From contig JALVEJ010000324.1 of NCBI GenBank assembly GCA_027031025.1, forward strand, positions 1 through 19,311: a stretch of DNA of 19,311 nt, in the 5' to 3' direction. This DNA comes from Flavobacteriales bacterium. GTDB lineage: Bacteria; Bacteroidota; Bacteroidia; Flavobacteriales; Flavobacteriaceae. Every line of letters begins with the position of its first letter. Position 1 is the first letter of the stretch. Of this stretch, positions 7,223 through 14,897 are shown piece by piece. The position numbers were made by a program, and so were the translations under genes. The notes under the pieces are model-generated. The model saw only the letters and a list, made by a program, of their open reading frames with translations, was not told the origin of the DNA and did no database searches.

Positions 7223-8620
7223 TCAGTCAATATCACCGACCATTTTTTCCGGAACGACGTATTTGTCAAATTCTTCCGGGGTTAAAATACCTAAATTGAC
7301 AGCTTCTTCTTTAAGTGTTGTGCCATTTTTATGTGCGGTCTTGGCGATTAAGGCAGCTTTTTCATAGCCAATATGCGGATTGAGTGCCGTGACCAACATC
7401 AAAGAATTATTCAAAAGTTCCTCAATACGTTTATAATTCGGTTTAATACCTTTTACCAGTTTGTCAGTAAATGAAACGGCAGCGTCACCCAACAAATCGG
7501 CTGATTGTAATGCATTGTATATCATCATCGGCTTAAAGACATTGAGTTCGTAATGGCCTTGTGTGCCACCAATGGTTATAGCGACATCATTTCCCATGAT
7601 TTGTGCAGCAACCATTGTGATGGCTTCTGCCTGAGTCGGATTGACTTTGCCGGGCATAATGCTACTACCGGGTTCGTTTGCCGGAATAATAATCTCACCT
7701 ATTCCGGAACGCGGACCGGAAGCCAGCAAACGGATATCATTGGCTATTTTATTAACCGAAACCGCTATTTGTTTCAGTGCACCGTGGGTTTCAACTATGG
7801 CATCGTGAGCTGCCAAGGCTTCAAATTTGTTTTCAGCCGTTTTAAATGGCAATCCGGTCAACTCGGCTATATGTTTGGCAACCAATTCGGCATAACCTTT
7901 TGGTGTATTGATACCGGTCCCGACGGCTGTGCCACCAAGCGCCAATTCGCTTAAATGATCCAAAGTATTTTTTAAAGCTTTGATACCATGGTCTAGTTGG
8001 GATACATAGCCCGAAAATTCTTGTCCCAAGGTCAAAGGGGTGGCGTCCATCAAGTGGGTACGACCGATTTTGACCACTTTCATAAATTCTTTGGATTTTT
8101 CAGCTAATGCGTCTCTAAGATATTCTAAACCGGGAATAGTTTTCTCTACAATTTTTTTATACAAAGCAATATGCATGGCTGTCGGAAAGGTATCGTTTGA
8201 CGATTGTGATTTGTTAACATCATCATTAGGGTGAATATATTTTTCGCCTTCACCTAATTTGTTCCCCATTAAAACATGCGCACGGTTAGAGACCACTTCA
8301 TTAAAATTCATATTGCTCTGTGTTCCCGAACCGGTTTGCCAAATAACTAAAGGAAACTGATCGTATAACTTGCCTTCTAAGACTTCATCGGCAACTTTTG
8401 CAATCAAGTCGCGTTTGTCTTTAGGTAAGACTCCCAATTCGTGATTGGTATAAGCCGCCGCTTTTTTCAAAATGGCAAAAGCATCAATGATTTCTCGCGG
8501 CATAGAGCCTTCGGGGCCTATTTTAAAATTGTTACGTGACCGTTCGGTTTGTGCACCCCAATATTTATCGGCTGGCACTTTGACTTCTCCTATGGTGTCG
8601 TGTTCTATTCTGTAATTCAT
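7223..8620 (-). CDS. fumC: Class II fumarate hydratase
   Basis: FumC interconverts fumarate and L-malate in the TCA cycle in the cytoplasm; the class II enzyme is iron-independent and tetrameric. The 465-residue length is typical. Diagnostic segments are TGSGTQSNMN (96-105), GRTHLMDATP with catalytic H189, and the mobile-loop signature GSSIMPGKVN with S319/S320. The fumarase-type GSGTQSNMN and class II signature separate it from aspartase and argininosuccinate lyase relatives. Aspartase (AspA) is the closest alternative, but the sequence reads as FumC throughout. The start, MNYRIEHDTIG, is the family norm. Its upstream region holds two palindromic repeats and no clear promoter match. Confidence 0.95.
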   Translation of the reverse strand: MNYRIEHDTIGEVKVPADKYWGAQTERSRNNFKIGPEGSMPREIIDAFAILKKAAAYTNHELGVLPKDKRDLIAKVADEVLEGKLYDQFPLVIWQTGSGTQSNMNFNEVVSNRAHVLMGNKLGEGEKYIHPNDDVNKSQSSNDTFPTAMHIALYKKIVEKTIPGLEYLRDALAEKSKEFMKVVKIGRTHLMDATPLTLGQEFSGYVSQLDHGIKALKNTLDHLSELALGGTAVGTGINTPKGYAELVAKHIAELTGLPFKTAENKFEALAAHDAIVETHGALKQIAVSVNKIANDIRLLASGPRSGIGEIIIPANEPGSSIMPGKVNPTQAEAITMVAAQIMGNDVAITIGGTQGHYELNVFKPMMIYNALQSADLLGDAAVSFTDKLVKGIKPNYKRIEELLNNSLMLVTALNPHIGYEKAALIAKTAHKNGTTLKEEAVNLGILTPEEFDKYVVPEKMVGDID

Positions 8621-8691
8621 AATAAATAAGTTAAAAGTTGGTTGTTAAAAATTTGTTTTATGCTTATTAAATTATTTTGTTCTTTAATTCC

Positions 8692-8736
8692 GGTGGCTTC
8701 GATACATTCCGACTAAAGTCGGAACACTCAGCCACC
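8692..8736 (+). repeat. Two-stem interspersed repeat, copy 2
   Basis: The outer stem GGTGGCT (8692-8698) pairs with AGCCACC (8730-8736), and the inner stem TTCCGAC pairs with GTCGGAA (8707-8724 overall). The segments CTTCGATAC (8697-8705) and CACTCAG (8725-8731) match copy 1 at 541-549 and 574-580, although the inner stem is unrelated in sequence. Confidence 0.75.
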
Positions 8737-8753
8737 TTTAATTCTGCTTCAAA

Positions 8754-8800
8754 GGTCACTGAGTGATCCCGATTCTCATCGGGATCGTACCGAAGTGACC
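8754..8800 (-). repeat. Two-stem interspersed repeat, copy 3 (inverted)
   Basis: The outer stem GGTCACT (8754-8760) pairs with AGTGACC (8794-8800). The inner 9-bp stem is GATCCCGAT (8765-8773) with ATCGGGATC (8778-8786). Read on the minus strand it has the same layout as copy 2, CTTCGGTAC then hairpin then ACTCAG, with both stems changed in a compensated way. Confidence 0.75.
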
Positions 8801-8866
8801 GCTATTTGTTACAACAAATTTACAATCAAAAAAGTAAAAAAACGAGTTCTTTTGTCAGTTTTTTGT

Positions 8867-8895
8867 AAAAAAAGCTGCCCGTTTGGACAGCTTTT
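8867..8895 (-). terminator. Strong hairpin terminator
   Basis: AAAAGCTGCCC (8870-8880) pairs with GGACAGCTTTT (8885-8895) at 10 of 11 positions around a GTTT loop. On the minus strand the stem is followed by T7, fitting intrinsic termination of transcripts coming from the gene at 9236-11443 about 340 bp away. On the plus strand the tail is weaker (TTTTCTGTTT). Confidence 0.6.
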
Positions 8896-8980
8896 CTGTT
8901 TATTTTTGGGTCTATGTTATTTTATGTGGGTAATAATAAATCAGGTTCAAAAACATGTAATCATGTCTATTTTATTTTCA

Positions 8981-9190
8981 AATTATTTCACCCCTTCGGG
9001 GTTTATGATTTTTAACGTTTCAAATTTTCTATAATTATGTCACCCCTTCGGGGTTCAATGGTGTGTTTTTTATTGTTTAATCTATAAATATGTCATCCCT
9101 GTGGGGTTCTTTATATGAAGCCCGAAGGGCTGAAATTATTGTAATTAAACCATTGAAACAGAATCATAGAAACCCCGAAGGGGAGGCATT
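8981..9190. repeat. Array of five CCCCTTCGGGG-type hairpins, three direct and two inverted
   Basis: Hairpins lie at 8991-9001 and 9043-9053 (both CCCC-TTC-GGGG), 9095-9107 (ATCCC-TGT-GGGGT), and inverted at 9119-9131 (AGCCC-GAA-GGGCT) and 9173-9183 (CCCC-GAA-GGGG). Centres are about 8996, 9048, 9101, 9125 and 9178, so steps are 52, 53, 24 and 53 bp. Each unit starts with an AT-rich ATAATTATGTCA-like lead. The rest of the gap 8621-9235 has no credible gene. Confidence 0.75.
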
Positions 9191-9235
9191 ATTGTTTAAG
9201 TATTATATGTTACCAACCAAAATCGATATAGAGCC

Positions 9236-11443
9236 TTATTTTTTAATTATGGATTTTAACATCTCACCTTTGTCGGTTATGATTTTCAGATAATAAACAC
9301 CTTGCGTTTTAGGTAGGATTATCAAATTTTTCAAATTATTTAAAGTTTCTTGCCGTATCATTTTACCGTCTTGTGTAAATAGTTTTATTTCAGCGTTGCT
9401 AATCTCAATATTAAAGTCTATATGTAAAGTATTTTTTGAAGGGATCGGGTAGATGTTAAGTGCATCAGCGGGCAGGAGCGGACTACTTCCGGTAGATACA
9501 TCCAAATAATCGGGAATACCATTATTATTGGTATCCCATGCATCATTAGGATAATGATTTCCATTTGGATCAGGATGTTCATTTATGGTAAGGATACCGT
9601 CATTATCATCGTCTATATCCAGAAAATCAGGGATGCCATCACTGTCGGTATCTAAAATGGTATAAGCAATTACACCACTATCCGGTGTTGATTCAATATT
9701 ATCCATTAAACCATTATTGCCGGGATTGCCATCTAACATTCCATCCATAGTAGGGTCTAACCCAACAGGAACAGCCAATCTGCCGGATTCAGCCGTATCA
9801 AAAATACCATCGCCATCGGAATCTAAATCGAAATGATTCGGTGTGCCGTCATTATCTATGTCGAAAGCAGCTTCTACAATATAGTTATCATTACCAATTG
9901 AATTATCATTGTCATTGTCATCGAGAAAAACCGGCACCCCATCAATATCGGCATCGGTTAATGGATTGATACCGTTACATTCTATAATATCGGGAATACC
10001 ATCGTTATCATCATCCAAATCACTTTCGTCTGTTATGCCGTCATTATCATGATCGCTGTAAGGTCTTTCACCATCAATATAATCCGGAATGCCATCGCCA
10101 TCAGTATCTAAAGCATCTTCGGGATTGCCATTAGCATTGTCATCAGGATGTTCATTTATGGTCAAAATACCATCACCATCGTCATCTATATCTAAATAAT
10201 TAGGGATACCATCGCCATCCGTGTCATCATTCGTTGGGTTATAGTCTTGTGGATAAATATGTGGCAGTGCAACATCTTCATAAATGGTCCAGATGCCATC
10301 GCCGTCATCGTCCACATCTAAGTAATTAGGGGTACCATCACTATCAGTATCAAACAAGGGGGCTTCAAATTGGGTTAAAACCATATCGCCGTCATCATCA
10401 TCATCTAAAAAATTTGGAATACCATCACCATCAGTATCATCATCGCCGTAATTGCTGTTACCGTTTAAGTCTTCATTAACTGTAGGAACACCATCAAAAT
10501 CGTAATCGGCATTACAATCGATAGCAGCTAAAATGACTCTTCTAATCTCGCGTGTGGGACCATTTTCAAGCACAACATAAATTGACTGTGTATTGGATGT
10601 ATTGTTGTAAATACCTGAAATGCTGTTTGTTAAATTCATCGCATCATTATATGTGGGATATAAAGTGACTGATGTATATTGGAAATTTGAATAATAACTA
10701 ATAATTTGGTCCAAATCAAAACTTTCAACACCATCGAGATTTGCGTCACATAATATGTATTGATAATCGGGGAATGTTGTTTCGGGTCTGAACCGCCAAG
10801 CTTCATCTGTGGCACTCCAATTGCCGGTATTCCTATTCGGTGGTGTGTAGCCATTATCACCGGTTTCATCAATAATACCTAAGACCCCATTCCCATTATT
10901 CCAAGTATCACAAGGGAATCTATCTTCTACTTGAACATCGATAAAATGATAAGTTTCATATAATATTATCTGAGAGGTCATTTTTAAGTTATTGCAACTA
11001 TAAAGACTCACATCATTATAAAATGCTACAAATTTTCTAAAAGGTGCCGTCCCAATTTGTGCATAACTGATACTTCCTTGTCCGGTAGAGATATTAATAT
11101 CTTGATAAACCCCAAAAATGGCATTTTTTTCCGGAAAAGTTGGAGAAGGAATGGTATCATTTACTTCCCAATTACAATACTGACCGGCTTTACTTAAATC
11201 AAAAGAGACAATGCCGTTGTCTGCAATAAGAAGTTGATCATACGTATTATCAAAAAAAGAAAACGAAAATCCAATATTAATTTCTGATGAGTAGCGGTCA
11301 TCTATACTTAATATTGATGATTGTGAAGTAATCGACTGTAAATTAAAAGGTATTCGTTGGACATTATAAACCACATTAGCATTTTGAGCTTGCGTAATTG
11401 TTGCCCAAATCAGAAGGAACAGAAAGAATAATTTTTGTTTCAT
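9236..11443 (-). CDS. Large T9SS surface protein with TSP3-like Ca-binding repeats
   Basis: The chosen start is the ATG at 11443, giving 735 residues and a signal peptide MKQKLFFLFLLIWATITQAQ; an in-frame ATG at 11488 would add 15 residues before it. Residues about 21-225 form the beta-rich domain common in flavobacterial surface proteins (YDQLLIADNGIVSFD, NAIFGVYQDI, a cysteine pair near SLYSCNN and FPCDTWN). About 309-650 hold many thrombospondin type 3-like units of form DxDxDGxPxxxD, which bind calcium. About 660-735 are a type A T9SS sorting domain, with YPIPSKN in place of the usual YPNP. Related proteins act in adhesion or as scaffolds outside the cell; the partner is unknown. It is transcribed alone, with terminators on both sides. 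Confidence 0.85.
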   Translation of the reverse strand: MKQKLFFLFLLIWATITQAQNANVVYNVQRIPFNLQSITSQSSILSIDDRYSSEINIGFSFSFFDNTYDQLLIADNGIVSFDLSKAGQYCNWEVNDTIPSPTFPEKNAIFGVYQDINISTGQGSISYAQIGTAPFRKFVAFYNDVSLYSCNNLKMTSQIILYETYHFIDVQVEDRFPCDTWNNGNGVLGIIDETGDNGYTPPNRNTGNWSATDEAWRFRPETTFPDYQYILCDANLDGVESFDLDQIISYYSNFQYTSVTLYPTYNDAMNLTNSISGIYNNTSNTQSIYVVLENGPTREIRRVILAAIDCNADYDFDGVPTVNEDLNGNSNYGDDDTDGDGIPNFLDDDDDGDMVLTQFEAPLFDTDSDGTPNYLDVDDDGDGIWTIYEDVALPHIYPQDYNPTNDDTDGDGIPNYLDIDDDGDGILTINEHPDDNANGNPEDALDTDGDGIPDYIDGERPYSDHDNDGITDESDLDDDNDGIPDIIECNGINPLTDADIDGVPVFLDDNDNDNSIGNDNYIVEAAFDIDNDGTPNHFDLDSDGDGIFDTAESGRLAVPVGLDPTMDGMLDGNPGNNGLMDNIESTPDSGVIAYTILDTDSDGIPDFLDIDDDNDGILTINEHPDPNGNHYPNDAWDTNNNGIPDYLDVSTGSSPLLPADALNIYPIPSKNTLHIDFNIEISNAEIKLFTQDGKMIRQETLNNLKNLIILPKTQGVYYLKIITDKGEMLKSIIKK
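9500..10504 (-). repeat. Acidic TSP3-like coding repeat tract
   Basis: This 1-kb tract encodes repeated DTDGDGIPNxLD / DDDGDGI units rich in Asp, Gly and Asn. One longer block, GILTINEHPD followed by a gap and DTDGDGIPDYID, occurs twice (about residues 425-457 and 616-648), suggesting duplication of a larger unit. Confidence 0.8.
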
Positions 11444-11467
11444 TTTGTGAGGTTTTATGATTATTTT

Positions 11468-11475
11468 CAAAATTA
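11468..11475 (-). promoter_or_regulatory. Bacteroidota -7 element (TAATTTTG)
   Basis: On the minus strand TAATTTTG matches the Bacteroidota -7 consensus TAnnTTTG and lies 25 bp upstream of the ATG at 11443. No good TTTG -33 box is found 19-21 bp further up. Its position inside the longer reading frame supports the shorter start. Confidence 0.35.
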
Positions 11476-11502
11476 AAAAAAAATACACAACTTCTTATGT
11501 TT

Positions 11503-11544
11503 AAACAAAAAAAATCAGCTATTTTCCAGAAAAACAGCTGATTT
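11503..11544 (-). terminator. Terminator of the DUF4197 gene
   Basis: AAATCAGCT (11512-11520) and AGCTGATTT (11536-11544) form a perfect 9-bp stem with a 15-nt loop. On the minus strand it is followed by an almost pure T tract (A-run 11503-11514 on the plus strand). It lies 60 bp past the stop at 11604. Confidence 0.75.
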
Positions 11545-11603
11545 AAAATAAATTAAGAATATAATTGCAAATACAATAACTTAAAAACAATGAAATGTCA
11601 GTA

Positions 11604-12317
11604 TTATTTATGATCCTGCAAAGCAAAAACTTTTTTAAGCAAGTCGGAAGTGCGTTCGTTGATATCCGTTCTGATTTTTTGTTCTTCGACAGCTACTTTT
11701 TTAAAAACGCCTTCCATGGCTTTACGGGTGACATAATCTGTTAAATCCGGATTAACTTTGTTTACAAATGGGATTTGATTATACTTATTGATGATTTTTG
11801 TCCAAACTTCATCGGCTTTGACTTTATGAAGCGATTGTTGCACTTGGGGTTTAAATTTTTGATACAACCGGTTTTCGGTCTTTTGTTTTAAATAATCGGT
11901 TGCTGCGGTGCGGTCTCCCAATAAGATATTTTTGGCATCGTCAAACGTCATCGTAGTTATGGCATCGACAAAAATAGGTTTGGCTTCTTTGACGGCATCG
12001 GAAGCTGCTGTGTTAAGCAACTTTAAACCTTCGTCAGCCAATTGTCCCATACCCAAATCACGCAATGTTTGATCTACTTTTTGTAATTCTTGCGGCAACA
12101 AAATTTTAACCATTTGGTCTTTGTAAAATCCATCCGGTGACATGAGTTTAGTTACCTCTTTATCAATCCCTTTGTTAAGCGCTTCTTTTAAGCCCGAAGC
12201 AATCTGGGCATTACTCAAACCTTCTTGTGGTAGTTGATTTAATACTTGCTGCATTTCGGCGCAAGAAGTTAAGTGCAAACTTATTAATATAATGAGTAGA
12301 AGTTTGATGTTTTTCAT
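11604..12317 (-). CDS. DUF4197 family lipoprotein
   Basis: The N-terminus MKNIKLLLIILISLHLTSC is a lipoprotein signal with lipobox LTSC and lipidation at C19. The remaining 218 residues are largely helical. They show the DUF4197 pattern: SNAQIASGLKEALNKGI, LLPQELQKVDQTLRDLG, AVKEAKPIFVDAITTMTF, DRTAATDYLKQKT and the C-terminal YVTRKAMEGVFKKVAVEE. The 237-residue length fits the family. The product should be anchored in a membrane facing the periplasm; the biochemical role of DUF4197 is unknown. It is a single-gene unit, closed by the hairpin at 11512-11544. The tail after the lipobox (AEMQQ) does not settle inner- or outer-membrane location. Confidence 0.88.
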   Translation of the reverse strand: MKNIKLLLIILISLHLTSCAEMQQVLNQLPQEGLSNAQIASGLKEALNKGIDKEVTKLMSPDGFYKDQMVKILLPQELQKVDQTLRDLGMGQLADEGLKLLNTAASDAVKEAKPIFVDAITTMTFDDAKNILLGDRTAATDYLKQKTENRLYQKFKPQVQQSLHKVKADEVWTKIINKYNQIPFVNKVNPDLTDYVTRKAMEGVFKKVAVEEQKIRTDINERTSDLLKKVFALQDHK

Positions 12318-12410
12318 AGTTTAGAATTTATTTTTCTTTAAAATTTTTGATAAAGATACACAAAAAATAATGAGCGGGCTTTGAAGCATAAAAAAAATTA
12401 AATATTTTAT

Positions 12411-12543
12411 GAAAAAAGCTGTCCATAATCCATCTATTCTTCTCCGGAAATTTAAGCGGAGAAGATTTTATTGTATGATTTCCTGAGGAATTAAACAGTA
12501 AATTTCTCACGTTTAAATAAACCGGGATGGTTTAGGACAGCTT
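12411..12543 (-). terminator. Dyad-bounded 128-bp element ending in a T-run
   Basis: AAGCTGTCC (12416-12424) and GGACAGCTT (12535-12543) are perfect inverted arms. Pairing continues inward for about 9 more bp with one bulge and one mismatch. Inside sits a separate perfect 9-bp hairpin, TCTTCTCCG (12438-12446) with CGGAGAAGA (12457-12465). On the minus strand the outer arm is followed by T6 at 12412-12417, so it can end transcripts of the Cj0069-family gene, whose stop is 65 bp upstream. The gap 12318-12608 otherwise shows nothing. Confidence 0.5.
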
Positions 12544-12608
12544 CTTTATTTAATTTAATGTAATATTATTATAATCTTAATTTTTGTATTTAATAATAAT
12601 TAAAAATT

Positions 12609-13658
12609 TTAAGCTTTCTTTTTGCTAACCAATTCAATAACTCTGTCGGCTATTTTGTCTTGAATACCTTGATTTAAGTGACTGGTAAATCCGACACATG
12701 AGTTGTTTATTTCACCAAGCACATACGTGTCGTTGCCATTTTCATCCCAATCGAGCATAAAATCAGCGGTCCAAATTAATGGCGCATCATGGTTGCCGAG
12801 TTTGGACATAATTTCCGGTAAACGGCCGGTAAACATATCGACTAATTCCTTCCAATCTTCGGGACGGTCGTAAGTATATTTGGCACCCGAAAACAAAGTC
12901 GCGGAAAAAGCATCGGCGCTTTCAGCCGGTTTTTTATGAACGACAAAAATAGGCTCTTCACCAACCATCAAAATCCGGATTTCGCCTTCTTTGATACGGG
13001 GCATAAACCGCATATCGACCAACATGCCGTTATCGCCTTCAATATATTGCGTAGCAAAATCCATAAATTCCTCCAAAGTCTTATATTCAACGTGGTTATC
13101 CTTGGCTTCTGTTAATTTGAGTTTTGTATCGAGTGGCAAGGTATCGCCGGGTTTATAAGGACGTTCGTCAATAACTTGCACGCGCCAAATACCTTCACCT
13201 GTAGAACCGCGGTTTTGTTTCAAAACACGTTCGCCAAATGAAATACTTCGCGGAAAAGTATTTTTAAACTCTTCAACGGTATAATACGCATAGGTATCTT
13301 CCGGCACTAAACCGGTACCTACCAGTTTAACCAAAGCATCTTTGGCGCCTAAGTCTTGCATGACATCGGGATGGGAAAAACCCTCTAAACCGGCATCGGA
13401 CAATTTGCGCAAAGTTTCAAAAAATATTTTTTCACCTGATGGAATGGTGCCGGGATTAACACGTGTAATGTATGCATCATACCGGTCTTTGGCATAATTG
13501 TAAATTTTATCTGCCCATTCATCTCTAAATTTTAAAATATCGACATTCCAACCGCGCTCGCGCAGGGCATTTGCTATAGGAATAGTATCTTTACGATATC
13601 CGTCTAAGCCTTTGTCAGTGCCACCTTCGGCTTCAAATATAACAACTCTTTGTTTCAT
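12609..13658 (-). CDS. Cj0069 family protein (ATP-grasp-like)
   Basis: The protein resembles the Cj0069 family, named after a Campylobacter gene and seen in several phyla. It reads as an ATP-grasp-like ligase: an N-terminal domain (KQRVVIFEAEGGTDKGLDGY) and central nucleotide-binding segments (GERVLKQNRGSTGEGIWRV). Near the end are acidic residues likely to hold metal (LIWTADFMLDW, then YVLGEINNSCVGF). The substrate is unknown. I chose the ATG at 13658 (349 residues), not the upstream one at 13715: the family usually begins near MKQRVVIFEAEGG, and a promoter match at 13685-13715 covers the extra residues. It is transcribed divergently from the DHH operon. Confidence 0.8.
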   Translation of the reverse strand: MKQRVVIFEAEGGTDKGLDGYRKDTIPIANALRERGWNVDILKFRDEWADKIYNYAKDRYDAYITRVNPGTIPSGEKIFFETLRKLSDAGLEGFSHPDVMQDLGAKDALVKLVGTGLVPEDTYAYYTVEEFKNTFPRSISFGERVLKQNRGSTGEGIWRVQVIDERPYKPGDTLPLDTKLKLTEAKDNHVEYKTLEEFMDFATQYIEGDNGMLVDMRFMPRIKEGEIRILMVGEEPIFVVHKKPAESADAFSATLFSGAKYTYDRPEDWKELVDMFTGRLPEIMSKLGNHDAPLIWTADFMLDWDENGNDTYVLGEINNSCVGFTSHLNQGIQDKIADRVIELVSKKKA

Positions 13659-13684
13659 AATTTTGATTTTTGATTTAATTGCTT

Positions 13685-13716
13685 CAAATCTAACGAAAAA
13701 ACCGGACATATTCAAG
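13685..13716 (-). promoter_or_regulatory. Bacteroidota-type promoter of the Cj0069-family gene
   Basis: On the minus strand, TTG (13713-13715) stands 20 bp from TAGATTTG (13685-13692), which matches TAnnTTTG exactly. The predicted transcript would begin near 13680, about 20 nt before the ATG at 13658. Confidence 0.55.
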
Positions 13717-13845
13717 GATTTTTATCAATAAAAAAAGTGTTAAAAGAGAATGCTAACTTATGTCTATAGTCAGGTTTTTTACTTGTATTTAACGAGTTTT
13801 AAAAAAATAACAAATTAATTAGGCTTATGCTTCTTAATATTTTCT

Positions 13846-13853
13846 TATTTTTG
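13846..13853 (+). promoter_or_regulatory. Bacteroidota -7 element (TATTTTTG)
   Basis: TATTTTTG fits TAnnTTTG and ends 18 bp before the ATG at 13872. A -33 TTTG box is not evident at the expected distance, so strength is uncertain. It would drive the DHH-gldI-PPIase operon with a short leader. Confidence 0.4.
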
Positions 13854-13871
13854 TCAATTAAATATTCTTGA

Positions 13872-14897
13872 ATGTTAAAAATACCGGAATCTTTAAAGGA
13901 AACCTTGTCACAAAGCCCTTCCACGAGTATCATCATTCATCGCAATCCCGATGGTGATGCATTGGGTGCAGGTCTTGCCTTAAAAACTTTTCTAGCAAAA
14001 AAAGACATTCAAGTTGAGTTGATTTCTCCCAACGCCATTCCAAATTACCTTAAATGGCTTCCCGGTATCAATGATGTGATTATTTACGAAGAGCAATCTG
14101 AAAAAGCACAAGATATTATCAAAAATTCGCAATTGATTTTCACGTTGGATTTCAACGATTTATCTAGAACCGGTAAGGTTTTTGAAAAATTTTTAAAAAC
14201 TTTACAATCGCCGCAGTTTGTGATGATAGATCACCATTTAGAACCGGCAGATTATGCCCGTTACAAATTTTCTAACGCCAACAAAAGTTCTACCAGCGAA
14301 ATGATTTTTGACTTTATCTCGGCTTTAGGCGGACAAAATTTGATTGACAAAAATATGGCTACGGCGCTTTATACCGGTATTATGACCGATACAGGATCAT
14401 TCAAATTTCCGAACACAACGCCACACACTATGCGAATTGCTGCCGATTTGATGGAAAAAGGCATCAATCACAATGAAATTCAAATCAACATATACGACTC
14501 GTTTTCGTTAGACAAATTACACCTTTTGGGAGAAGCACTTAATAAATTGGTGTTTTTACCTCAATATAAAACAGCTTATATAGCTCTGAGCAAATCCGAT
14601 TTAGAAAAATATCACTACCAAAAAGGCGATACTGAAGGCTTTGTTAACTACGGTTTGGCTCTTAAAGATGCCGATTTTGCCGTCATGTTTTTAGAAAATG
14701 ACCAAGAAGGTGTCCGGATTTCTTTTAGATCAAAAGGTGATTTTCCGGCTAACGAATTTGCTAAAAAATATTTTAACGGCGGTGGTCACCGTAATGCTGC
14801 CGGTGGAAGAACCCCTAAAAGTTTAGAAGAAACCGTAAAATTATTCTTAGAAAAATTACCCGAATTTATAGCCGAAATTCAACAAAAAAATGCCTAG
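13872..14897 (+). CDS. nrnA: DHH/DHHA1 phosphoesterase, NrnA-like
   Basis: The 341-residue protein has all DHH motifs: HRNPDGDALGA (23-33), LDFND with D93 and D96, the DHH triad D120-H121-H122 in MIDHHLEP, and TDTGSFKFP with D173. The DHHA1 domain has the substrate-binding GGGH at 303-306. These bind two divalent metal ions. NrnA-type enzymes degrade very short RNAs (nanoRNA), and many also hydrolyse 3'-phosphoadenosine 5'-phosphate (pAp) to AMP. A linear-dinucleotide or c-di-NMP-linked role is possible for relatives, but this protein has no GAF/PAS domain like GdpP. The gene overlaps gldI by 8 bp. The symbol is by family resemblance. Confidence 0.85.
   Translation: MLKIPESLKETLSQSPSTSIIIHRNPDGDALGAGLALKTFLAKKDIQVELISPNAIPNYLKWLPGINDVIIYEEQSEKAQDIIKNSQLIFTLDFNDLSRTGKVFEKFLKTLQSPQFVMIDHHLEPADYARYKFSNANKSSTSEMIFDFISALGGQNLIDKNMATALYTGIMTDTGSFKFPNTTPHTMRIAADLMEKGINHNEIQINIYDSFSLDKLHLLGEALNKLVFLPQYKTAYIALSKSDLEKYHYQKGDTEGFVNYGLALKDADFAVMFLENDQEGVRISFRSKGDFPANEFAKKYFNGGGHRNAAGGRTPKSLEETVKLFLEKLPEFIAEIQQKNA

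Noticed and set aside
7553..7954. Plus-strand open frame inside fumC
   Set aside because: It is antisense to conserved fumC sequence, with a cysteine- and histidine-rich translation typical of a shadow frame.
8795..9034. 79-residue plus-strand frame
   Set aside because: It spans the terminator hairpin and the first CCCCTTCGGGG repeat; composition follows the repeats, not a protein.
8981..9190. CRISPR array
   Set aside because: Units are imperfect, two of five are inverted, the spacers are AT-rich and related to one another, and no cas gene is present.
9090..9293. 67-residue plus-strand frame
   Set aside because: It runs through three hairpin repeats and into the antisense of the TSP3 gene's end.
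11444..11488. 15-residue N-terminal extension of the TSP3-repeat protein
   Set aside because: It would place IIIKPHK before a complete signal peptide, and a TAATTTTG promoter element lies in it.
12328..12510. 60-residue minus-strand frame
   Set aside because: It lies within the dyad-bounded element, including its inner hairpin, and has no protein-like pattern.
13659..13715. 19-residue N-terminal extension of the Cj0069-family protein
   Set aside because: A promoter match covers it and the family start fits the ATG at 13658.
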